Positions 24,129 through 32,781 of a DNA stretch of 64,000 nucleotides are shown here, piece after piece. The DNA is from Lachnospiraceae bacterium (GTDB lineage Bacteria; Bacillota; Clostridia; Lachnospirales; Lachnospiraceae). Position numbers and translations under genes: made by a program. Location of the stretch: assembly GCA_017473115.1 (NCBI GenBank), contig JAFUNC010000004.1, forward strand, positions 1-64,000, read 5' to 3'. The notes beneath the pieces were generated by a model, which searched no databases, was not told where the DNA came from, and worked only from the letters and a program-made list of their open reading frames with translations. Position 1 is the first letter of the stretch. Every line of letters starts with the position of its first letter.

Positions 24129-27125
24129 ATGTCAGAAAAATTAAAACCAATTAAGATTGTAAAATTCATATTTATGTTGTGTGTTACAGCAGTTTTGTCA
24201 TATTGGATTTTAGGTGAAATATTTATGCCTGCTGAAAATCGAGTTGAGGAGAGTGCGTTTTATCCGTTTTCAGATGGGTGGGTATGGATAAAAGATGACG
24301 GTACCCGTGAAGAAATTCAAATTCCGGGTAAATGTCAGGCAGAACGTAACGAACTTATTGTTGTAGAAAATACTTTGCCGGAGAGTGTGGATGATAATTT
24401 ATATCTGTGCATTCGCAGTTCAAAGCAGGAAATGAATGTATATATAGATGATGCTTTACGTTATACTTATAGCACATCAGAAACACGCCTTTTTGGTAAA
24501 TTAAGTGCTGTGGCATGGGTTTTTATTGAATTAGATTCAGAGGATGCAGGAAAAATCATCAGAATAGAAGAACAAACAGATTCTTCTTACAGTGGTGTGT
24601 TTCATGACATTTTTTATGGTGAAAAATGGGATGTCTGGTTATATTTTTGGGATATTTACGGCATTGAATTACTTATTTCCATATTTATGATGATATTAAG
24701 TGTTGCAAGTATCATTATAAGCGTTTCGTTAAGGATTACATATAAGAAAAACTTTGACATTGAGTATTTGGGATGGGCAGTATTTTTATCATCTGTATGG
24801 ATTTTGGCCAATTCGGTGTTCAGACAAATATTATTTCCCAGCATATCGGTGATTAGTGATATGGCATTTTTTATGGTTATGCTTCTTCCGATACCATTTA
24901 TGTTCTATATGAACAGTGTGCAACAGAGAAGATATGAGAAAGCGTATATAATTGCGACCATACTGGACCTATTGGATTTCTTTGTATGTACAGGCCTGCA
25001 TATCTTTAATATTGTTGATTTTACGGATACCATAAAATATATGGCAATTTTTTGCGTGATATCAATTTCATTGCTGGCAATTACTTTGGTAATAGATATT
25101 TTTACCGGACATATTAAAAAGTACAGATTGGTTGCACTTGGTATTTTTGTAACCTGTATTATGGCTGTTGTTCAATTGGTGATCTATTTTACATGGACGA
25201 ATCAGTTTAGCGGTTCTTTTATTGCAATTGGATTGGTAGTTATTTTGATCATCGCATTTGTAAATACCATGAAAGATATTTTGCATACAGAAAAAGAAAA
25301 GCAAAAAGCGGTATTATCCAACGAATCGAAAAGTAAGTTTTTGGCCAATATGTCTCATGAAATCAGAACCCCCATCAATGCAGTTCTGGGTATGGATGCT
25401 ATGATTTTAAGAGAAAGTACGGATGAATCCATTAAAGAATATGCACTTAATATTCAAAATGCAGGACAGACTTTGCTTGCGTTGATTAACGATATTTTGG
25501 ATTTTTCAAAGATTGAATCCGGTAAAATGGAACTGGTGCCGGTAGAATATGATTTTAGCAGTATGATACATGATGCTGTTAATATGATTATGATGAAAGC
25601 GGAAAATAAAGGCTTAAAGACCGTTGTTTCCGTAGAAAATACGATTCCCAGCAGGCTATTTGGTGATGAGGGCAGAATCCGTCAGATTTTGATTAATCTT
25701 TTAAATAATGCCGTGAAATACACAAAGGAAGGTTCTGTTAGTTTAAATGTAAGCGGCGATATTCAGGATAATGAGGTGTGTCTTACATTTGTTGTGGAAG
25801 ATACGGGAGTCGGAATTAAGGAAGAAGATATTTCGAAATTATTTGCCCGTTTTGAACGAATTGAAGAAGAAAAGAACCAAAATATCGAGGGAACCGGTTT
25901 AGGCATTAGTATTACCATGCAATTACTGAAACTGATGGACAGTGAACTGAAAGTAGAAAGTGAATATGGCAAAGGAAGCCGTTTTTCTTTCGTATTAAAA
26001 CAGTGGATTGTAAACAATGAACCAATCGGAAATTTGGAGGAACGAATCAAACAGCATGCTTCTGACTATCATTACAGGGTTTCTTTTACGGCACCCGATG
26101 CACATGTGCTTATAGTAGATGACAATACGATTAACCGTACGGTATTTATTAATTTGTTGAAGCAAACGCGTATACAAATTGATGAAGCAAAGAGCGGAAT
26201 GGAGTGTTTGGAGAAAGTGCAGGAAAAACAGTATGATTTGATTTTCTTGGATCATATGATGCCGGAATTGGATGGTATCGAGACCTTACATCGTATGAAA
26301 TCGTTGGATGCATATCCCTGTAAAGATGCACCTGTAGTTGCACTTACGGCAAATGCGATTTCCGGGGCACATGAAATGTATTTGAGAGAAGGTTTTACGG
26401 AATATTTGTCAAAGCCCATACAACCGGAGAAATTGGAAAAAATGATTGTTTCCATGTTGCCAAAAGAATTGGTAGAAGAATATGAGACATTTGATTCTGC
26501 CGACGCTGATGTGAATTCGGAACAATTATCTTTGCCGGATATTGAGGGGATTGATTGGAATATCGCATTGCAGCATGCATCCGGGTTGGAAAATTTAAAG
26601 GAAAACTTATTTGTTTTGTATACGACTATGGATTCGGATGCGGATGAATTGGAGAAGTATTATACTAAAATACAGAATCATGATGAAACTTCGATGCGTT
26701 CTTATTGCATAAAGGTGCATGCAATGAAAAGTTCTGCGGCCTTAATCGGAGCAATGGAATTAAGTCAATCAGCAAAAGAATTAGAAGATGCGTCTAAAAA
26801 AAATCAAACAGATATGATTGTATCCAATACACCGGCTTTCCTAAAGGACTGGCGGTCATATAAGGAAAAACTTGCAATGTGTATTGAGACAAAAGAGAAA
26901 ACTCCGGTAAAAGACATAACAGAAATTTTGAACTTATTGCAAGGATTAACAGATGCAATGGACAATTTGGATATTGATGCTGCTGATAGTATAATGAATC
27001 AGCTTCGCCAGTACCAATATGATGCGGAAGTGCAGGAAGAAATGGAGAAATTGTCCGTATATGTTGTGAATTTGGATGCGGATCAGGCACAAGACACAAT
27101 TGATACATTGATGAACAAATTATAA
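24129..27125 (+). CDS. Hybrid sensor histidine kinase with 7TM sensor, receiver and HPt
   Basis: A 998-residue multidomain sensor with AGGGGAT before the ATG. Order: membrane segment (10-31), extracytoplasmic beta domain (about 35-165), seven membrane helices (about 175-385), HisKA with NMSHEIRTP (His410), HATPase_c with NNAVKYTKEG, DTGVGI and GTGLGI (about 500-640), receiver with IVDDN, Asp708 in FLDHMMPELDG and SKPI (about 655-780), and HPt with His864 in KVHAMKSSAAL. The ectodomain-7TM layout fits 7TMR-DISM sensors. A phosphorelay His410-Asp708-His864 is inferred, ending on an external receiver, most likely the protein encoded 14 bases downstream. Signal unknown. Confidence 0.9.
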   Translation: MSEKLKPIKIVKFIFMLCVTAVLSYWILGEIFMPAENRVEESAFYPFSDGWVWIKDDGTREEIQIPGKCQAERNELIVVENTLPESVDDNLYLCIRSSKQEMNVYIDDALRYTYSTSETRLFGKLSAVAWVFIELDSEDAGKIIRIEEQTDSSYSGVFHDIFYGEKWDVWLYFWDIYGIELLISIFMMILSVASIIISVSLRITYKKNFDIEYLGWAVFLSSVWILANSVFRQILFPSISVISDMAFFMVMLLPIPFMFYMNSVQQRRYEKAYIIATILDLLDFFVCTGLHIFNIVDFTDTIKYMAIFCVISISLLAITLVIDIFTGHIKKYRLVALGIFVTCIMAVVQLVIYFTWTNQFSGSFIAIGLVVILIIAFVNTMKDILHTEKEKQKAVLSNESKSKFLANMSHEIRTPINAVLGMDAMILRESTDESIKEYALNIQNAGQTLLALINDILDFSKIESGKMELVPVEYDFSSMIHDAVNMIMMKAENKGLKTVVSVENTIPSRLFGDEGRIRQILINLLNNAVKYTKEGSVSLNVSGDIQDNEVCLTFVVEDTGVGIKEEDISKLFARFERIEEEKNQNIEGTGLGISITMQLLKLMDSELKVESEYGKGSRFSFVLKQWIVNNEPIGNLEERIKQHASDYHYRVSFTAPDAHVLIVDDNTINRTVFINLLKQTRIQIDEAKSGMECLEKVQEKQYDLIFLDHMMPELDGIETLHRMKSLDAYPCKDAPVVALTANAISGAHEMYLREGFTEYLSKPIQPEKLEKMIVSMLPKELVEEYETFDSADADVNSEQLSLPDIEGIDWNIALQHASGLENLKENLFVLYTTMDSDADELEKYYTKIQNHDETSMRSYCIKVHAMKSSAALIGAMELSQSAKELEDASKKNQTDMIVSNTPAFLKDWRSYKEKLAMCIETKEKTPVKDITEILNLLQGLTDAMDNLDIDAADSIMNQLRQYQYDAEVQEEMEKLSVYVVNLDADQAQDTIDTLMNKL

Positions 27126-27139
27126 AAGGGGGAATTATA

Positions 27140-27916
27140 ATGTTTAGAATATTTATCATTGGAAAATTAGAAGCCATTACAGAAGCGTTGTATAAAACTT
27201 TGGAAAGTCAATATCAGGTGCAGTTGTGTCATGCAGAGGAACCGATGAACATTATTAAGTCATTGGCAAAGATTACGAAACCGGATATGGTCATTTTGAA
27301 CACTTTGGAAAGCGGAGATATCAATGAGAATCTTTTTGGCGAATTGAGAAATATTTATAATAATATCCCTATATTGATGATAGGAAATAAAGAGAATTGT
27401 GACTTTTATCAACAATATTTTGACGGAAAATATATTTCGGCATTGTATCGTCCGGTTGCCAGCAGTGTGATTTTGGAACGTTGTGCAAGACTGTTGGGCG
27501 ACAGAGGTCAAATTGAGCAGACAAAGACAGGTGCTAAAACGGATGAAAATGTCAAAAAACGTATTTTGATTGTAGATGACAGTGCAGTTACCCTTCGCAG
27601 CGTAAAAGCCTTGTTGGATAGGGAATATACGGTTGCTGTTGCAACTTCGGGTGAACGGGCAATCAAAGAAATGAAAAAGAATCGGCCGGATTTGGTATTA
27701 CTTGATTATGAAATGCCGATATGTGACGGAAAAGAAACTTTTGAAATGATACGTCAGGATGAGGAAATAAAGGATGTTCCTGTGGTGTTTTTGACTGCCG
27801 TGGCGGACAAAATGCACATTGCTTCCGTATTGCAATTAAATCCTGCCGGTTATTTATTAAAGCCACCTAATACTGAGGTATTAAAAGAAACGATATCCTC
27901 AATCTTAAATGCATAA
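27140..27916 (+). CDS. Double receiver protein: pseudo-receiver plus CheY-type receiver
   Basis: A 258-residue protein with AAGGGGG before the ATG. The C-terminal receiver (about 137-258) is complete: IVDDSA acidic pair, Asp189 in LLDYEMPICDG, Thr in LTAVAD and Lys in LLKPP. The N-terminal half (1-120) has the same fold pattern but lacks the acidic pair (IIGKLE) and has Asn at the phospho-site position (VILNTLE), so it is probably a non-phosphorylatable pseudo-receiver. There is no DNA-binding, GGDEF or other output domain. It directly follows the hybrid kinase and is its likely partner. Confidence 0.82.
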   Translation: MFRIFIIGKLEAITEALYKTLESQYQVQLCHAEEPMNIIKSLAKITKPDMVILNTLESGDINENLFGELRNIYNNIPILMIGNKENCDFYQQYFDGKYISALYRPVASSVILERCARLLGDRGQIEQTKTGAKTDENVKKRILIVDDSAVTLRSVKALLDREYTVAVATSGERAIKEMKKNRPDLVLLDYEMPICDGKETFEMIRQDEEIKDVPVVFLTAVADKMHIASVLQLNPAGYLLKPPNTEVLKETISSILNA

Positions 27917-27936
27917 CATTCAGAAAGGAGAGCGGC

Positions 27937-29916
27937 ATGCAAATCAGTGATTTGAAAACCATACCTTTGGTAAAGTTAAAAGGCATCGGCGAAAAAAGTG
28001 CCGTCCCTTTTACAAAGGTCGGAATTGAGAACTTGTATGACCTTTTATATTATTACCCGCGGACTTATCAGACTTATACAGAGCCTGTAAAAGTGAGCGA
28101 ATTGTATGAAGGTTATAAAGGTGCGGTACGTGTAGGCGTGTGCCGTGATTATTATCAGAAGGATATCAAAGGTAAAACCATAACCACAGTGTCTGTAGAA
28201 GATGAAACCGGGCGCATTGGATTAACCTTCTTTCATTTAAAATATTTGCGTCAGGTATTAAAACCGGGCAGTATTTTCTGTTTTTATGGTACGGTTTCCA
28301 GACATGGAAACAAACTTCACATGGATCAACCACAGATTATCAAGCCTGAGGACTATGAAGTATTGATGCAAACATTGCAGCCGGTATATTCGTTATCCAA
28401 GGGTTTGACTTCGAATGCAATTAAAAAAGCAGTAAAACAGGTTTTTGCGGATTATGGTGAGTTTGAGGAAGTTTATTCTGAAGAATTCAGGCAGAAATAC
28501 GGACTTGCCCTTTTGAAAGATTCTTTAAAACGGGTGCATTTACCGGAAGAATATGATGTTTTGGTAGAAGCCCGTAAAAGAATTGTTTTTGACGAATTTT
28601 ATGCCTTTTTAAAAGCGTTAAAAGCATCAAAAGAGGAAAACAACCGCGTGGTAAGCAATTTTACCATAATTGAAAATGCATATACGGCGCGATTTATAGA
28701 GAAATTACCGTTTGAGTTGACTCAAGCCCAGACAAGGGCATGGCGGGATATCTGTGATGATATGACAAGCGGTTATGTGATGAACCGTCTGGTACAGGGT
28801 GATGTTGGCGCCGGTAAAACGATTATTGCTTTTATGGCAATGCTTTTGTGCGTAAGTAACGGATTTCAGTGTTCTTTTATGGCGCCAACGGAAGTCTTGG
28901 CCGGACAACATTATGAAAGCCTTAAAAAACTGGTGGACAAGTACGATTTACCGATGCATCCGGTACTTTTAACAGGATCTACACCGGTGGCGGAGAAACG
29001 TCGTATTTATGAGCAGATTGAAAGCGGTGAAATTGATACTGTAATCGGAACTCATGCGGTTTTTCAGGAGAAGGTGGTATTTGAGCGTCTTGCTCTGGTG
29101 ATTACCGATGAACAGCATCGTTTTGGCGTCAGACAACGTGAAAAACTGGAAGAAAAGGGCGATAAAGTACATGTACTTGTTATGAGTGCGACCCCGATTC
29201 CTCGGACTTTGGCGTCTGTTTTATATACGGATTTAAGCGTGTCCATTGTGGATGAATTGCCCAAGAACCGCCTGCCGATTAAGAATTGTGTGGTTGGTAC
29301 GGATAAAAGAGATGTTGCCTATCGTTTCCTAATAACAGAGGTGCAAAAGGGCCATCAGGCCTATGTGATTTGTCCTATGGTAGAGGCTTCGGAAGAAGCA
29401 GGAAATCTTGAAAACGTCATTGATTATGCGGATAAACTGCGGGAAGTAATGCCGAAAGAATACCGAATCGGCGTATTACACGGACAGATGAAACCTGCAG
29501 ATAAAAATAAAATTATGAACGAGTTTTCCCGTGGAAACATTGACATCTTAGTGTCTACCACAGTAATCGAGGTTGGTATTGATGTACCAAATGCTACGGC
29601 GATTATGATTGAAAATGCAGAGCGTTTTGGCCTGGCCCAGTTGCATCAGTTACGCGGACGTGTCGGGCGCGGAGATGCCCAGTCTTATTGTGTTTTTATC
29701 CAGGGAAATAAAGAGCAACGACAGTCGGAGCGTCTGGAAGTCCTTGTCAAGAGCAATGATGGATTCTTCATTGCCAATGAAGACTTGCGTTTGCGCGGCC
29801 CAGGAGATTTGTTTGGTATCCGCCAGAGCGGTCTGATGCATTTTGCAATGGGTGATATTTATCAGGATGCGGATATTCTGATGTTGGCAAGAGATGCGGT
29901 AGAGAATGAAATATAA
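27937..29916 (+). CDS. recG: ATP-dependent DNA helicase RecG
   Basis: A 659-residue protein with GAAAGGAGAG before the ATG. Residues 1-160 are the wedge/OB region (VKLKGIGEKSA at the start). Superfamily 2 motifs follow: Walker A in GDVGAGKT (288-295), motif II DEQH (391-394), the SATPIPRT segment, and QLRGRVGRG. It reverses stalled forks and drives branch migration, complementing RuvAB. It ends LARDAVENEI, about 20 residues short of the usual 680-690 residue length; the missing part is the extreme C-terminal helix. The fakA-recG synteny of Bacillus (with sda genes between) is interrupted here by signalling genes. Confidence 0.95.
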   Translation: MQISDLKTIPLVKLKGIGEKSAVPFTKVGIENLYDLLYYYPRTYQTYTEPVKVSELYEGYKGAVRVGVCRDYYQKDIKGKTITTVSVEDETGRIGLTFFHLKYLRQVLKPGSIFCFYGTVSRHGNKLHMDQPQIIKPEDYEVLMQTLQPVYSLSKGLTSNAIKKAVKQVFADYGEFEEVYSEEFRQKYGLALLKDSLKRVHLPEEYDVLVEARKRIVFDEFYAFLKALKASKEENNRVVSNFTIIENAYTARFIEKLPFELTQAQTRAWRDICDDMTSGYVMNRLVQGDVGAGKTIIAFMAMLLCVSNGFQCSFMAPTEVLAGQHYESLKKLVDKYDLPMHPVLLTGSTPVAEKRRIYEQIESGEIDTVIGTHAVFQEKVVFERLALVITDEQHRFGVRQREKLEEKGDKVHVLVMSATPIPRTLASVLYTDLSVSIVDELPKNRLPIKNCVVGTDKRDVAYRFLITEVQKGHQAYVICPMVEASEEAGNLENVIDYADKLREVMPKEYRIGVLHGQMKPADKNKIMNEFSRGNIDILVSTTVIEVGIDVPNATAIMIENAERFGLAQLHQLRGRVGRGDAQSYCVFIQGNKEQRQSERLEVLVKSNDGFFIANEDLRLRGPGDLFGIRQSGLMHFAMGDIYQDADILMLARDAVENEI

Positions 29917-29992
29917 GTTTATATAAAGTTTATGTGGTAGATTTAAATATGTAGTTATTATTGTGTTACAAATGATAATGGAGAATACTGCA

Positions 29993-31333
29993 ATGTACAT
30001 TAAACTGATTCAACCGAAAATGAAAAAACGTCCTATGGACACCGGTTTAAAAATTCATATGTCACCGCCTTTGGGACTTCTTACCATCGCTAATATGTTT
30101 CGTGATGAACATAAGGTTATTTTGGCAAATGAAAATATTAAGGAGACGGATTTTGATGACAAGCCGGACATTGTAGGTATCACGGTTACGGTAGATGCAT
30201 ATCCCCGTGCTGCTGAGATTGCTGAAGAATACCGTAAAAGAGGCAGTATCGTTGTTGCGGGCGGAATTCACATTACAACAGCGCATCATACCATTCCGGA
30301 AGGTGTATTTGATGTGCTTTGTATCGGACCTGCAGAGAATACCTGGCCTCAAATTGTGGAAGACTATAAGAAGAATCAGTTAAGATATATTTATCGTTGT
30401 GATGAGAAGTTGCCCGGTGATAAAATCGTTTCGCCTGCCTATGATATGGTGGACAAGGCCGAATACTTATATTGCAACATTGTACATACCAGCCGTGGTT
30501 GTCCTTTTCGTTGCGATTTCTGCTACAACAGTGCTCCGGAGCGGTATTATATTAATCGACCCATTGAAGATGTGTTGGAAGATGTAAAAAAGGTCGGTTC
30601 CAAACATGTTATGTTTATCGATGATAATTTTATCGGTGATATTGCGTGGACAAGAGCCTTTTTGAAAGAATTAAAGAAGTTAAATATTGTTTGGAATGCT
30701 GCAGTATCTATTAACGTGGTAAATATTCCGGGTATTTTACAGGAAATGAAAGAGAGTGGTTGCGGCAGTCTTTTTATCGGGTTTGAAAGTGTGCATCCGG
30801 ATTCTATTCATAACGTACATAAGGTGCAGAATGATGTGACTAAATATGAAGACGCCATCCGTCAGATTCATGATCACGGTATTATGATTAATGCAAGTTT
30901 TGTATTTGGTCTGGATTGTGATACGAAGGAGACTTTCAAACATACCCTTGATTTTATTGTACGTAATCGAATTGAGACGGTCACATCCCATATTATGACT
31001 CCTTATCCGGGGACGGTGCTTTATGACAGAATGAAGGAAGAAGGACGTATTTTAACCGATGATTTGTCATTGTATAATACTGCACATGTGGTTTTTGAAC
31101 CGAAAAACATGACCAAGGAAGAACTTTATAAAGGATATTTGTGGATTTATCGTAAGGTTTACAGTTATAAAAACATTATGAAGCGTATTCCCAAGACGAA
31201 AGAGAATGTCTTCCCTTACCTTGCTTTTAATTTTTTATATCGTAAATGGGGTAAATTCTCGGATCTTTTATGTAAAATTGTTACGTATAAACGAATTGGA
31301 TATTGGGGTGAAAAACTGTCTAAATATTTGTAG
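29993..31333 (+). CDS. B12-binding-domain radical SAM protein
   Basis: A 446-residue protein; the start at 29993 follows GGAG, and the frame opens ten codons earlier. The N-terminal part (about 1-135) is a Rossmann-like B12-binding domain (PPLGLLTIANMF, VVAGGIHITT) without the DxHxxG His motif. The radical SAM core (about 160-370) has C170-PFR-C174-DF-C177, then the FIDDNFIG strand and FGLDCDTKETF. The class (BchE/anaerobic cyclase type, also methyltransferases) has diverse reactions and the substrate is unknown. It lies between recG and two unknown genes. Confidence 0.87.
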   Translation: MYIKLIQPKMKKRPMDTGLKIHMSPPLGLLTIANMFRDEHKVILANENIKETDFDDKPDIVGITVTVDAYPRAAEIAEEYRKRGSIVVAGGIHITTAHHTIPEGVFDVLCIGPAENTWPQIVEDYKKNQLRYIYRCDEKLPGDKIVSPAYDMVDKAEYLYCNIVHTSRGCPFRCDFCYNSAPERYYINRPIEDVLEDVKKVGSKHVMFIDDNFIGDIAWTRAFLKELKKLNIVWNAAVSINVVNIPGILQEMKESGCGSLFIGFESVHPDSIHNVHKVQNDVTKYEDAIRQIHDHGIMINASFVFGLDCDTKETFKHTLDFIVRNRIETVTSHIMTPYPGTVLYDRMKEEGRILTDDLSLYNTAHVVFEPKNMTKEELYKGYLWIYRKVYSYKNIMKRIPKTKENVFPYLAFNFLYRKWGKFSDLLCKIVTYKRIGYWGEKLSKYL

Positions 31334-31373
31334 GTATTATGATGTATTGAATGATATCGTGTAGCATGATGTG

Positions 31374-31469
31374 CTATTTGTTTCTGAGCGAAAACAAATA
31401 GTTATGATGGCAGACGCAAATTTGAGATTTGCGTCGTCTCTTCGCGATGAATCGCTCAGAAAAGAGGAG
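31374..31469 (+). promoter_or_regulatory. Structured, switch-like RNA leader upstream of an unknown gene
   Basis: Hairpin A has perfect 10-base arms (31374-31383 with 31392-31401) and an 8-base loop CTGAGCGA. That loop is fully complementary to TCGCTCAG at 31452-31459; extended outward, 31381-31391 and 31452-31462 form 11 perfect pairs that exclude the top of hairpin A. Hairpin B (GACGCAAAT 31413-31421 with ATTTGCGTC 31427-31435) lies between. Hairpin C (GCGAT 31444-31448 with ATCGC 31451-31455) competes for the same 3' strand. The 3' strand ends directly at ribosome site AGAGGAG (31463-31469). A pseudoknot regulator or a dispersed palindromic repeat are both possible. Confidence 0.5.
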
Positions 31470-31472
31470 TCT

Positions 31473-31946
31473 ATGATTTTCTTTGCTTGGAATGATTTTT
31501 TCGGAATTAAAAGATTACCGGGCTATATGGCAAATGTTGATGAAATTCCTAAGTTTATGTGTAAAGAGCCGGAATTTAAACCGGAGGCATTGACCACAGG
31601 AGACCGAATGTATCTTGCGTCTCATACTTTTTATTATAACGACGGCAGAATTTATAAAAACTATACAATGCCGAAGTTTTGGGTGACGGACCGCATCAAC
31701 AACCTTTTTATGATGAGCATTGAAGAGGGTGAGTACTGGCTGATTATCAATAATCAGCCGGTTCGTGTAAATGCGGATTTTGATTATGAAGGTGATATAC
31801 AGGACGGATATCGTGTTTCCTGGGATATTCACAGAGTGATTACTCCGTCGGTTCTCTACTATATTTCTGATGTTCAAATGCAGAAGATTGTAAAGAAAGC
31901 ATTTGAGGCATATGCGTATATCATCTTGGAGAAGAATGAGAAATAA
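31473..31946 (+). CDS. Conserved hypothetical protein (157 aa)
   Basis: The start at 31473 lies 3 bases after AGAGGAG; the frame is open upstream through the structured leader, but that stretch is explained by RNA pairing. The protein is soluble, aromatic-rich (many F, Y, W) and mostly beta in the middle (EEGEYWLIINNQPVRVN), with a helical C-terminus (MQKIVKKAFEAYAYIIL). No Cys, no catalytic motif and no known domain recognised. It ends in front of another unknown gene and the topoisomerase pair. Confidence 0.6.
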   Translation: MIFFAWNDFFGIKRLPGYMANVDEIPKFMCKEPEFKPEALTTGDRMYLASHTFYYNDGRIYKNYTMPKFWVTDRINNLFMMSIEEGEYWLIINNQPVRVNADFDYEGDIQDGYRVSWDIHRVITPSVLYYISDVQMQKIVKKAFEAYAYIILEKNEK

Positions 31947-32050
31947 CCGGGGTTTTACAATATTTTTAAGTAATTATTAATAAAAAATTTATATTTTTAT
32001 TTTAAAATGCGGTTTAATATGGAAACTTATATTTGAAAGGGTAAGATAAA

Positions 32051-32479
32051 ATGGCAAGAAATTATAAACAAATGATGCATCAGGTAATGAATAATATGTG
32101 TCAAACCAATGAAGAAGTGCTTTGCTGTGTATTCGGAACGGTTTACCGTGAAAAATTATTCGGAGTGTTCGGCAATAAACCTGCCGAGATGTTTGCGGGA
32201 ATTACTTCGGCGGGAAATTTGCTTATTTATTATCATGAGAACTTTGGTACTTCGCAAGTGTCAGAAGTGTATCCGCTTAGTTGTGCAACCAAATTAAAGA
32301 TTGGCGAACCGAATTTTCTTGGTGTAAATAAAATTAAAATAAACTTTAATATAAATGGCAAAAAGAAAAGTGTGGAAATGATGGTTGTCAGTGACGTGGA
32401 TAATAGTGATTTGGATGAACAGCCCAGAAATCTGGATCGTATGATTCGTGAACTTCGAAGAAAAACAAAATTATATTAA
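32051..32479 (+). CDS. Conserved hypothetical protein (142 aa), PH-like possible
   Basis: GAAAGGG precedes the ATG. A soluble protein: an N-terminal helix (1-22), a beta-rich middle (CCVFGTVY, MFAGITSAGNLLIYY, KLKIGEPN, KIKINFNINGKKKSVEMMVV) and a basic C-terminal helix (LDRMIRELRRKTK). The strand-rich body ending in a helix could be a bacterial PH-like fold (inference only). It is a single gene with its own terminator. No family recognised. Confidence 0.6.
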   Translation: MARNYKQMMHQVMNNMCQTNEEVLCCVFGTVYREKLFGVFGNKPAEMFAGITSAGNLLIYYHENFGTSQVSEVYPLSCATKLKIGEPNFLGVNKIKINFNINGKKKSVEMMVVSDVDNSDLDEQPRNLDRMIRELRRKTKLY

Positions 32480-32483
32480 AATG

Positions 32484-32514
32484 AAAAGGACAGATGTATT
32501 ATCTGTCTTTTTTA
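32484..32514 (+). terminator. Rho-independent terminator before the topoisomerase operon
   Basis: Arms GACAGAT (32489-32495) and ATCTGTC (32501-32507) pair perfectly around GTATT, followed by six T. Confidence 0.85.
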
Positions 32515-32781
32515 TTTTGCAGATAGCCGAAGAAAATTTTAATATGTATATTATATTTCAATTAAATGTGCGCACATTATGTGGTATTTATGTTAAAAAA
32601 CCACAATATCGTGTATTTTTTACTTCTCATTTACAATTCTTTGTGGTATAATTCATTTGGAAATTTTTGTGCATTTTTAAGGAATAACGGATACATAATA
32701 TGAAAAGTGCACATTTTAGGATTGATAAGTGCCTTGTTTTAAGGTGTTTGGTCATGAGAAACAGGTGGGAGATAGTAAAAA
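32515..32781 (+). other. Long AT-rich intergenic region upstream of the topoisomerase pair
   Basis: Together with the terminator before it, this is the only gap over 300 bases without a gene. It holds a perfect 14-bp palindrome AATGTGCGCACATT (32565-32578), a second GTGCAC-centred near-palindrome (about 32703-32717), a weak TGTGGT/ACCACA inverted repeat (about 32579-32603) and the candidate promoter. No open frame or RNA gene was seen. Confidence 0.6.
32644..32652 (+). promoter_or_regulatory. Extended -10 promoter candidate for the topoisomerase operon
   Basis: TGG-TATAAT (32644-32652) is a TGn-extended consensus -10 with no good -35. It would give a leader of about 125 bases before the start at 32782, long enough for control by RNA structure or supercoiling. 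Confidence 0.5.

Noticed and set aside
31371-31472. N-terminal extension of the 31473 gene by 34 codons from 31371
   Set aside because: The stretch is explained by nested perfect RNA pairings, and AGAGGAG lies directly before the ATG at 31473.
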